From: CAYJRR01 sp964372275 [NCBI: uncultured bacterium] | GTDB taxonomy: Bacteria; CAYJRR01 | Reading direction: 5' to 3' | Assembly (NCBI GenBank): GCA_964372275.1 | Contig: CAYJRR010000026.1 | Location: 1 to 39,983 of the forward strand | Length of the DNA: 39,983 nucleotides | Shown: piece after piece, positions 34,036-39,983 of the stretch | Position numbering within the stretch: the stretch's first letter is position 1 | Layout of the letters: every line of letters starts with the position of its first letter | Notes under the pieces: model-generated | Told to the model about the DNA's origin: nothing | Seen by the model: only the letters and a program-made list of their open reading frames with translations | Database searches by the model: none | Translations under genes and position numbers: made by a program

Positions 34036-34712
34036 CGCGCGCGCCTCGTCGACAGCGAGACGCCGAGGGTGACGTAGACCTGGTCGTCGATCCCCCCGCC
34101 CTCCTTGAAGTAGAGGTTCTCGATCACCTCGAGGCGGTAGCTCAACAGATGCGACGAGTACCAGCGGAATCCGACCCCCAGATCGAACGCCGGCCGGAAC
34201 GACGTGAGGCGGTCGGCCTTCCCATTCTCGTGCAGCGCCCAGCCGACACCGCCGATGCCGGTCGTGGCGTACAACTCGTGGTGGACGATCCAGCGCTCGA
34301 GCAGCGCCTGCTTCCCGTAGAAGGGCGCGAACTGCACGTGGGTCGAAAGGAGGTATTGCGCCTTCTCGTAGGGATCGTTGTCGACGTCGAACTCGCTCCG
34401 CAGCCGCCGTGAGAGATCGGTGGTGTGGTTCCAGGAGTAGGCGCCGCGCAACACCTCCCAGGTGACGAAATCGGAGAAATGGTAGGCGTAGGAGAAGTCG
34501 AACGAGGTCCCCTTGTAGAAGGCGTTCTGCGGGAGCCAGCCCGCGGCGAGCCGGAACTCGTGACCCGGCCGGAACCGCCGGTCTTGTACGACGTAGACCG
34601 TCCCCCCTTCGCGCGCGGAGGGCGGCGTCCGGGCGCCGTCGCCCGACGCGCCGGCCGGAACCGCGATCAGCATCGCGGCCAGCGCGAGCGCGGAAGGACC
34701 GGATGCGTTCAC
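34032..34712 (-). CDS. Outer-membrane beta-barrel protein, GltA/GltB-like (OMP_myx_plus type), copy 1
   Basis: A 226-residue protein from GTG 34712, overlapping the stop of copy 2 (GTGA). The signal peptide is LALAAMLIAVPAGASG at about 6-21. Alternating aromatic/hydrophobic strands follow, such as FDFSYAYHFSDFVTWEVL and GVGFRWYSSHLLSYRLEV, ending YVTLGVSLS. It shares the central signature SEFDVDNDPYEKAQYLL with its neighbour, including aligned NAFYKG, FAPFYGK and VGFRWY positions. The two are tandem paralogues of the myxobacterial outer-membrane barrel family that contains GltA, GltB and NfsA, NfsB. Predicted role: the outer-membrane part of a trans-envelope complex. Barrel class is strong; the exact name is not assigned. 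Confidence 0.86.
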   Translation of the reverse strand: MNASGPSALALAAMLIAVPAGASGDGARTPPSAREGGTVYVVQDRRFRPGHEFRLAAGWLPQNAFYKGTSFDFSYAYHFSDFVTWEVLRGAYSWNHTTDLSRRLRSEFDVDNDPYEKAQYLLSTHVQFAPFYGKQALLERWIVHHELYATTGIGGVGWALHENGKADRLTSFRPAFDLGVGFRWYSSHLLSYRLEVIENLYFKEGGGIDDQVYVTLGVSLSTRRAR

Positions 34713-35410
34713 CGCTCGAGCCCCGCCGAGGATCCGCGTTCCTGGAACGGCTTTCGTTCCTTCTCCGGCAAGGCGAAGCCCAATCCAATCGTCAGGTAGA
34801 CGTGGTCCTGCACGCCGCCGCCCGATCGGCGCATCAGGTTCTCCAGGACCTCCGCCTTGACGCTCCACCGCCGCGAGGCGTACCACCGGAATCCCAAACC
34901 GACGTCGATCGCGGGTCGCACTCCGCCGCCGTTCGAGCCGTCTTCGGGCCCGGTCCACCCGATCAGCCCGAGCCCGCCGACGAGGTAGGCCTCCTGGTGC
35001 AGGAGGCCGCGGTTCATCACCGTGAACCGCCCGTAGAGAGGCGCGAACCGCGCGTGGCTTCCGACGAAGAATCGGGCCTTTTCGTAGGGGTCGTCGTCGA
35101 CGTCGAACTCGTCGCGGATCTGCCGGCGAATCTTGCTGTCGAAAGGCGCGAAGACGCCGATTCGAACCGCCTCCCACGAAAACGACTCGGTGCGATGCCA
35201 GATGTACGACAAGTCGGGTCCGGCCGCCTTGTAGAACGGGTCCTGGGGAAGGTAGGCGATCGATGCCCGGAGCTCGTGTCCGCGCCGGTAGCGGCGCTCC
35301 TGGATCACGCGTCCGGCGAGCCCGTCGTCCGCCGCCGAGGACCGCGTGGAAGCGGCCGTCGACGCGGCGACCGCCAACGCCACGAGCGCCGATCGGGCCC
35401 GGCTCCGCAT
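34709..35410 (-). CDS. Outer-membrane beta-barrel protein, GltA/GltB-like (OMP_myx_plus type), copy 2
   Basis: A 233-residue paralogue of the downstream gene. ATG 35410 has AGGA seven bases upstream. The signal peptide is ARSALVALAVAASTA, cleaved near SSAA. The shared core reads RDEFDVDDDPYEKARFFVG, with GHELRASIAYLPQDPFYK before it and VGLGFRWYASRRWSVKAEVL after it. The C-terminus ends in a short charged tail (PEKERKPFQERGSS) after the last strand YLTIGLGFAL, so the barrel does not end on a terminal aromatic residue. It follows the FHA gene by 26 bases and precedes the first TPR gene's operon neighbours. A tandem barrel pair is characteristic of glt and nfs loci. Confidence 0.86.
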   Translation of the reverse strand: MRSRARSALVALAVAASTAASTRSSAADDGLAGRVIQERRYRRGHELRASIAYLPQDPFYKAAGPDLSYIWHRTESFSWEAVRIGVFAPFDSKIRRQIRDEFDVDDDPYEKARFFVGSHARFAPLYGRFTVMNRGLLHQEAYLVGGLGLIGWTGPEDGSNGGGVRPAIDVGLGFRWYASRRWSVKAEVLENLMRRSGGGVQDHVYLTIGLGFALPEKERKPFQERGSSAGLER

Positions 35411-35436
35411 GGGGGAATCCTACTCCAGCCGCCGCT

Positions 35437-37425
35437 CTAGAAGCCGACCGAGTCGAAGAGGAACGGATAGTTCACGATCACGTATCCGTTCCCCTTGGGA
35501 CGCGGAAACTGCCATCCGCGGATCTTTCCGCCGATGCAACCGGCCACGTCGCCTCCCCGCAGCGACGAGAATTTGGTCTTCACCCCGGCGACGCCGCCGT
35601 CGGGACGGATCGTCCACTCGACCTGCACCTTTCCGGCGAGGGAAGGATCGTTGATCAGGTTCTTTTCGTAGCAATGCCGGATCTCGGCGATGTGCCGGTT
35701 CACGACGGCCGCGATCTGGGAGCGGTCGAGGGATCCTTGCACGCCGACGCTCGCGGTCGGGGTCTGCGTCACGACGCCCCGAACCTTTCCGCCGCCACGT
35801 TTCGCAAGGCCGCCGTATCCGCCCTTGGCGCTGGCGAGCAGGTCCTTCCCGCTCAGGGTGTCGATCGCCACCGATCCGTTGAGACGCCCGGGCCGGCCGA
35901 GCGCGACATCGCCGCCCGGAATCTTCCCGGTGAGCGATGAAACCTTGAATCCGCCGCGTTTTCCGGAGGTCGACCGGACGGCGTCGAGGTTGGTTGCGGC
36001 CGCCAGCGAGGACGACGAGGAGTCGATCTTCAGGTCGAGCTTTCCCAGACCGCGCAGGACGCCGGCGGACGCGACACGCGATTCGGTGCGGTCCGCCCCA
36101 CCGATTGCCGGCGGTGGCGCCTTGCTCGGTCGCCGCGCCAGCCGTTGCGGCGGTGCCGGCGCACGCTTCGGCTCCGGTTTCGCAGGCTCCGGAGTGGGGA
36201 CGACCTCGGCCTCCTTCGGCTCGGCCGTCTCCTCCGGCAGCTCGACGCGTGCGAACGCGCCCCACTCCGGCTCCTTCGGACGCAGGGCGTCGGCGATCAT
36301 GAAGGTCCCGGCCACCAGCACGTGCATCCCGAACGCCCCGGCCCCGGCGGCGGCCACGCGGCCGGTGGCCAATGCGCGCGCCTCGGCGCGGTTCGGCTCG
36401 ACCGGCTCGACGAAACGCATCAGGTACCCGATCTCGCCGATCCGGAGATCGAGCACGTCGCCGACGCCGAGATCGATCCTCCCCGAAACCGGCCGGCGCG
36501 AGGAGCCGCTCGAGAGTTGGGCGCGTGCTCCGTCGGGGACCTCCACCGTCGCCCGGTCGCGCTCGTCGAACGAAACCAAGTCCGAACCGGAGAACGGGAC
36601 GCGATAGACGCCACGCAGGTCGACGCGCGCGACCTCCAGCACGTTGACGCCGCGGTAGCGCACCACCTCCACCACGCCGCGCCCCTCCTCGGGTCGCGAG
36701 TTCCAGCCGCGGACGAGGAGATCGGCGTAGTCGAACGCGGGGGTGGCCGTCGCCTCCTCCTCGTCCTCGTCGTCGACGTCGTCGAGGAACCGGCGGACGC
36801 CGGACGTGGAGAGCGGCGACGGTCGCTGCGCGTTCGTTGCTTCCGCGGCGCTCGCGTCGAGCGGGACCGGCGCGATGGCGGTATCGGCGATCGCCCAAGC
36901 GGGGGGCGCGGACGCCGGAACGACGGCGGTGGGGCGGGGCGAGGAGCCGGAGACCGCCCTCCGCTGAAGCGGCACGGCGGGCGGCGGCGGCTCGATGGCG
37001 CGCTGCTCCGTCGACGGTGTCGGCCGATCCCCGCCATCGCTCGACGGCCGTTCGCGCCGCACGGGAGGCGCGTGCCGCGCGGTGGTGGTGGCCACTCCAC
37101 CCCACACCCGGTACGACTTCAGGCGATATCGCTCGATCACCACCTCGTCGCGCGAGGTGAGCAGCGCCTCTTTGAAGCGCCGGCCGTTGACCCAGATCCC
37201 GTTGCGCGAACCGTTGTCGCGCACGAAGACGCCGGCGGGCCGGAGCTCGACGACGCAGTGCACGCGCGACACCGCCGGATCGTCCAGACGCACGTCGGCC
37301 GTCTTGGAGCGGCCGACGGTCACCGACTCCTTGTCGAACTCCCAGGCGCCGACCGGCTCGTTCTCCCGGAGGACGACGACCCGGAGCGATCCGTCGGAAA
37401 TGGGCGCCCTAGCGTCGGATCTCAC
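35437..37425 (-). CDS. FHA-domain, membrane-spanning protein with AgmX/PglI (TonB-like) C-terminus, GltG/NfsG-like
   Basis: A 662-residue protein. GTG 37425 has AAGGAGG five bases upstream. Cytoplasmic FHA domain at about 14-105: VGRS, SRVH and GSRNGIWVNG, the phosphothreonine-binding residues. A disordered linker with an acidic run (DDVDDEDEEE) and a second globular segment (about 225-350) follow. One membrane helix lies at about 357-380, then a periplasmic Pro/Glu/Lys-rich spacer (TPEPAKPEPKRAPAPP), as in TonB. The C-terminal AgmX/PglI domain is at about 568-662, with IRHCYEKNL, AGKVQVEWTIRPDGG and IRGWQFPRPKGNGYV. This is the architecture of the inner-membrane Glt protein that links a proton-driven motor to the outer membrane. 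The FHA domain suggests control by Thr phosphorylation; two Ser/Thr kinases lie in this window, but a link is inference. Confidence 0.92.
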   Translation of the reverse strand: MRSDARAPISDGSLRVVVLRENEPVGAWEFDKESVTVGRSKTADVRLDDPAVSRVHCVVELRPAGVFVRDNGSRNGIWVNGRRFKEALLTSRDEVVIERYRLKSYRVWGGVATTTARHAPPVRRERPSSDGGDRPTPSTEQRAIEPPPPAVPLQRRAVSGSSPRPTAVVPASAPPAWAIADTAIAPVPLDASAAEATNAQRPSPLSTSGVRRFLDDVDDEDEEEATATPAFDYADLLVRGWNSRPEEGRGVVEVVRYRGVNVLEVARVDLRGVYRVPFSGSDLVSFDERDRATVEVPDGARAQLSSGSSRRPVSGRIDLGVGDVLDLRIGEIGYLMRFVEPVEPNRAEARALATGRVAAAGAGAFGMHVLVAGTFMIADALRPKEPEWGAFARVELPEETAEPKEAEVVPTPEPAKPEPKRAPAPPQRLARRPSKAPPPAIGGADRTESRVASAGVLRGLGKLDLKIDSSSSSLAAATNLDAVRSTSGKRGGFKVSSLTGKIPGGDVALGRPGRLNGSVAIDTLSGKDLLASAKGGYGGLAKRGGGKVRGVVTQTPTASVGVQGSLDRSQIAAVVNRHIAEIRHCYEKNLINDPSLAGKVQVEWTIRPDGGVAGVKTKFSSLRGGDVAGCIGGKIRGWQFPRPKGNGYVIVNYPFLFDSVGF

Positions 37426-37792
37426 GCGCCCCTCCTTCGTCCCGTTTCGCGATCTCCGTCGGCCCCTCGGATGCGGCCGCCGCGCCGGCCATCGGCACCG
37501 AAGCCGCTGACGGCGGGGCGGCGGCGGGCGCCGTCGATCCCGCCAGGCTCTCGTTCCGGTAGCTGCTCCGCGTCTTCACCAGCGATCCGAACTCCCCTTC
37601 CTTTCGCTCGATCAGGTGCACGGCGCCGCGGTGCACCTGCCCCTGAACCAGCTGGTCGTCGAAATCGACCTTCGACGCGTTCGCCGCCGTCTGCGCCGAG
37701 GCGGCCGGGATCCATGCGAGGACGGCCGGTGCGGCCAGCACGGCCGCGGCCGCGACGGAAGAAAGCCATGTCTGGATCGATGGCGCGCTCAC
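37409..37792 (-). CDS. Small secreted protein of the glt/nfs-like cluster (GltF/NfsF-like?)
   Basis: A 127-residue protein from GTG 37792, preceded by AGGAGG with a 6-base spacer; the longer in-frame ATG at 37825 lies inside the upstream gene. The signal peptide is about 1-33 (WLSSVAAAAVLAAPAVLAW, cleaved near ASA). The mature N-part has KVDFDDQLVQGQVHRGAVH and LIERKEGEFGSLVKTRSSY, ending RNESL; the C-part is Ala/Pro-rich and probably disordered. Similar short proteins with a VDF-D-D-(V/L) opening accompany AgmX-type proteins in glt-like loci, as far as I recall. The name is tentative. Its stop lies 17 bases inside the FHA gene, so the two are probably translationally coupled. Confidence 0.7.
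   Translation of the reverse strand: MSAPSIQTWLSSVAAAAVLAAPAVLAWIPAASAQTAANASKVDFDDQLVQGQVHRGAVHLIERKEGEFGSLVKTRSSYRNESLAGSTAPAAAPPSAASVPMAGAAAASEGPTEIAKRDEGGAREIRR
37431..37437 (-). promoter_or_regulatory. Shine-Dalgarno of the FHA gene
   Basis: AAGGAGG with a 5-base spacer to GTG 37425, located inside the end of the small upstream gene. It decides the GTG start and implies the 17-base overlap. Confidence 0.65.
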
Positions 37793-37798
37793 GACGTT

Positions 37799-37804
37799 CC
37801 TCCT
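37799..37804 (-). promoter_or_regulatory. Shine-Dalgarno of the small secreted protein gene
   Basis: AGGAGG with a 6-base spacer to GTG 37792. It overlaps the stop codon of the VWA gene (37803-37805), so the ribosome ending there is placed to reinitiate. Confidence 0.65.
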
Positions 37805-39362
37805 ATTCGGCGACCGGATCGGCAATCAGCAACTCGGAGAAGTCCTCGGGCACCAGCACCACGTCGACCATCGCGGAGTAGGCGACCGTCTTCCTTGCGA
37901 TGCGGAACGACTTCTCCTTCTGGGCGTTGTCCTGCGGGCTCTGCGCGAAGTAGACGAGAATCTCGTTCTCCCCGGTGAGCGTCGGCATCACCGACACGTT
38001 TTCCACGCGGAAGTCGTAGCAGCGTGCGTTGTCCGGCTGCTGATCGAGGTAGTCGTACTCGTAGGCCCAATCCGAGCGGATGTCGCCGTCGGAGTGGTGC
38101 GGGCTCATGTGCGTCCGCAGCTCGGCCAGGTCCTGCACTCCGTCGGCGTCGAAATCCATCCCGTCGTTGGGGAAGAGAAGGTCGTTCAGGTAGGTGTGGT
38201 CCAACCCGTCCGGCACCAGATCGCCGATCACCAGGTCGTCCTCGTTCTTGTCGGCGTCGGGGTAGAGGCTGGAGCTCGCCAGCCACTTCTCCTCGCAGTC
38301 GGTCAGGCCGTCGAAGTCGGTATCGGCCGTGCGCGTCTCCTCGGTGCAGACGCACTGGTTGTTCTCGGATCCGGGGATCAGCGGATCCCACCCGGCATCG
38401 CGGCTTTCCATCAGGTCGCCGCAGCCGTCCGCGTCGGTGTCGCGCTTCGACGGGTCGGTTCCCAGGTCGCGCTCCCTCCCGTCCGGGATCCCGTCGCGGT
38501 CGCTGTCCGCCTGGTGTCCGGTGCGGGTCGGCATCGCGTTCCGGTTCGTCACCAGGAAGAACCGCTGGTTGAAGTTCCGGCGGATCGAGGAGAAGTCGAA
38601 GTCGGCGTAGTCGATGTCGTCGCCGTTGGGGAACGATCGGAAGATCCCGTTCCCCGCCTGCGCCATCTGCATCAGGATCTGCTGCGCCCCCATGTCGCCG
38701 CCGAGGAAGATGGTGTTGACGGTGACGTCCCCCGCGCGGTCTTTGAGACTCATCAGGTTCTCGACGCCGGGGAGGATCCCGTCCGGATCGCCGGGTCCGT
38801 TCGGCGCGCCGTCGGAGAGGAAGATGACGACGTAGCGCGTACGGCGTGCCTCCACGCCGCTGGCGAGGATGTCGGCGTTCAGCTCGCCGACGGCGAAGTT
38901 GAGGGCGGAGGTGTAGGGGGTGCCGCCGTTGCCCGGGTTCTGGACCGCGGCGATGTTGGCGTTGAAGACCGCGGCGCTCGGCGTGAACCGATCGGGCTGG
39001 GTAATGCGCGAGGCCCCCTGGTCGGCGAACCGCTCCGCTCCGAAGAACATGGCCGGATTCGCCTGGTCGGGGTCCTGGAGCGCGTTGGCCAGCTCCTTCG
39101 CCGCCTCATAGCGGCGCTGGTTGGGGTCGTTGTTCTGCATCGAACCCGAGTCGTCGATGATGAACCAGATCTTGACGGGGAACTTCAGCGTCTCGGGATC
39201 TTCGGTGCAGAACGAGCCCTGTACCGTGATCGTGTCTTCGGGCGGGGCCGGCGGCGGTCCCTCGTTGCGATGAAGACCGGCGTCGGTGCAGCCGGCCGCG
39301 AGGACGGCGGCAACCACCGGCCACGCGCCGCCTCCTCTCTTCGGCACACCCGTGGCGCCCAC
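37803..39362 (-). CDS. VWA-domain lipoprotein with thrombospondin type-3 repeats, first gene of the cluster
   Basis: A 519-residue surface or periplasmic lipoprotein. GTG 39362 (alternatively 39347) opens a signal with box VLAAGC. The von Willebrand A domain at about 60-280 has a complete MIDAS metal site: DDSGSM near residue 69, GGTPYTS, and FLSDGAPN. It is followed by Asp-rich thrombospondin type-3/calcium repeats at about 285-400 (DSDRDGIPDGRE, DTDADGCGD, DTDFDGLTDCEE, DFDADGVQD). A beta-rich C-terminal part of about 100 residues follows (NARCYDFRVENVSVMP to the end). The fold suggests calcium-stabilised adhesion or binding of a protein or polysaccharide. It is 10 bases upstream of the small secreted gene and leads an operon that otherwise looks like a Glt/Nfs machine. 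Confidence 0.92.
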   Translation of the reverse strand: MGATGVPKRGGGAWPVVAAVLAAGCTDAGLHRNEGPPPAPPEDTITVQGSFCTEDPETLKFPVKIWFIIDDSGSMQNNDPNQRRYEAAKELANALQDPDQANPAMFFGAERFADQGASRITQPDRFTPSAAVFNANIAAVQNPGNGGTPYTSALNFAVGELNADILASGVEARRTRYVVIFLSDGAPNGPGDPDGILPGVENLMSLKDRAGDVTVNTIFLGGDMGAQQILMQMAQAGNGIFRSFPNGDDIDYADFDFSSIRRNFNQRFFLVTNRNAMPTRTGHQADSDRDGIPDGRERDLGTDPSKRDTDADGCGDLMESRDAGWDPLIPGSENNQCVCTEETRTADTDFDGLTDCEEKWLASSSLYPDADKNEDDLVIGDLVPDGLDHTYLNDLLFPNDGMDFDADGVQDLAELRTHMSPHHSDGDIRSDWAYEYDYLDQQPDNARCYDFRVENVSVMPTLTGENEILVYFAQSPQDNAQKEKSFRIARKTVAYSAMVDVVLVPEDFSELLIADPVAE

Positions 39363-39474
39363 GGTCGGAACGATCCTTCACGTTCCATGCCCGCTACGCG
39401 GTGCGACAATTGGTTCAAGATCCTCTTTTCCAAGCCAAAAAATCGGGCTCGGAGCGCTGAACGTCGAGTCATTG
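39363..39474 (-). promoter_or_regulatory. Probable promoter region of the eight-gene operon
   Basis: The only non-coding space upstream of the cluster. It contains a conspicuous AT-rich patch at 39409-39443 in very GC-rich DNA, including a run of six A on the + strand. No good -35/-10 or -24/-12 pair could be set with confidence; the call rests on position and composition. Confidence 0.35.
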
Positions 39475-39527
39475 CCGGGGGTCCAGACCCCCGGGGTGAG
39501 ACCTGCAGGATCCAGGGGCCGAGCCCC
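39475..39527 (-). terminator. Two GC hairpins after the coiled-coil gene
   Basis: CCGGGGGTC, CA, GACCCCCGG at 39475-39494 (9-bp inverted repeat) and GGGGC, CGA, GCCCC at 39515-39527. They follow the stop of the 39595 gene and precede the AT-rich promoter region of the cluster, so they likely separate the two units. They lack a clear T-run and may also be dispersed extragenic palindromes. Confidence 0.5.
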
Positions 39528-39594
39528 CGGCGAGTGACACGTCGCCTTCGGCAACCTCGCCGGCGCCCCGAAGCGGACTCTTCTGTCCGCCGGG

Positions 39595-39960
39595 TTACTC
39601 GTCCGACGGGTCTCCGCCGTCGGCGTTCTCGTCGTCTTCGGCCGGGGCGGCCGCCTTCGACGCGCGCGTCCCCTTCTTCTTGGTTCGCGATCGGGTCGGC
39701 GCCGCGCTGGCCGCCGCCGGCTCCTCGGCCCGGATGCGATCGATCTCCGCCTCCTTGGCGGCGATCTCCTCGTCGAGCTGCAGCACCTTCTTGAACGTCC
39801 GCTCGAGGTCCTGCTTCGACAAGCTCCCCGCCTGGAGGGCGCGATACGCCTCCTCCCCCAGCCGCGCCACCTGGCGCGCGCGCTCCCGCCGGAGCTGCAT
39901 CAGGTCGAGCAACGTCCCCTTGGCGATGCGCGACTGCTTGAGCAGCTCCTCTGTGCGCAT
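39595..39960 (-). CDS. Short coiled-coil protein with basic and acidic tail (possibly N-terminally incomplete)
   Basis: 121 residues from ATG 39960. About residues 1-80 are one long helix with heptad character (LLKQSRIAKGTLLDLMQLRR, then VLQLDEEIAAKEAEIDRIR). A Lys/Arg patch (RSRTKKKGTRASK) and a very acidic end (AEDDENADGGDPSDE) follow. The frame stays open upstream to the window edge and no good ribosome-binding site precedes the ATG, so the real start may lie outside. It resembles small structural or adaptor proteins, but I recognise no family. It is upstream of the cluster on the same strand, separated by hairpins, so membership in the operon is doubtful. Confidence 0.65.
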   Translation of the reverse strand: MRTEELLKQSRIAKGTLLDLMQLRRERARQVARLGEEAYRALQAGSLSKQDLERTFKKVLQLDEEIAAKEAEIDRIRAEEPAAASAAPTRSRTKKKGTRASKAAAPAEDDENADGGDPSDE

Positions 39961-39983
39961 GTTCGCCGCGATCGTGTTGAGCA

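Overview
The window is about 40 kb of very GC-rich bacterial DNA with dense coding, many 4-bp start/stop overlaps and frequent GTG starts. Two eukaryote-type Ser/Thr kinases carrying C-terminal receptor or TPR regions, tandem outer-membrane barrels of the myxobacterial OMP type, an FHA protein with an AgmX/PglI-type C-terminus, large TPR proteins and a VWA/thrombospondin-3 lipoprotein point to a Gram-negative of the Myxococcota (former Deltaproteobacteria). That placement is inference. I see no rRNA, tRNA, CRISPR array or insertion sequence. No gene-free stretch exceeds about 240 bases.

Layout. 1-4448: a Ser/Thr kinase cut by the left edge, endonuclease III on the opposite strand, then a short-chain dehydrogenase and a diacylglycerol-kinase-type lipid kinase in one operon. 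4668-6566: a compact + strand operon of PduO-type cobalamin adenosyltransferase, a Rieske protein and a Nudix hydrolase with an unexpected membrane tail. 6563-9649: a secreted His-rich/Gly-Tyr protein, an unrecognised protein and a MuiA/DUF4139 protein. 9735-10876: a lower-GC patch with a phosphotransferase-like gene whose Brenner motif is altered, next to a relic of an alpha-2-macroglobulin C-terminus. 10997-17086: a roughly 2030-residue alpha-2-macroglobulin lipoprotein with a CSEQ thioester motif. 17191-22512: a GlpT-like transporter with an inserted PDZ-like, Cys-rich domain, a coiled-coil protein, a HAD phosphatase and a large lipoprotein. 22597-28250: polyphosphate kinase closely followed by a second Ser/Thr kinase, then a phosphoglycolate-phosphatase-type HAD.

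28344-39362 is the most notable region: eight minus-strand genes packed into one apparent operon. In order of transcription these are a VWA/TSP3 lipoprotein, a small secreted protein, an FHA/TM/TonB-like protein, two homologous outer-membrane barrels, two TPR proteins and a SerB-like phosphatase. The five genes from the second barrel to the phosphatase are linked by four successive 4-bp GTGA or ATGA overlaps. The content matches the core of the Glt (gliding) and Nfs (spore-coat) trans-envelope machines of Myxococcus, but the TolQR-like AglRQS motor is not in the window. A tandem 37-bp hairpin repeat lies just past the operon's end. A short coiled-coil gene that may extend beyond the window closes the right edge.
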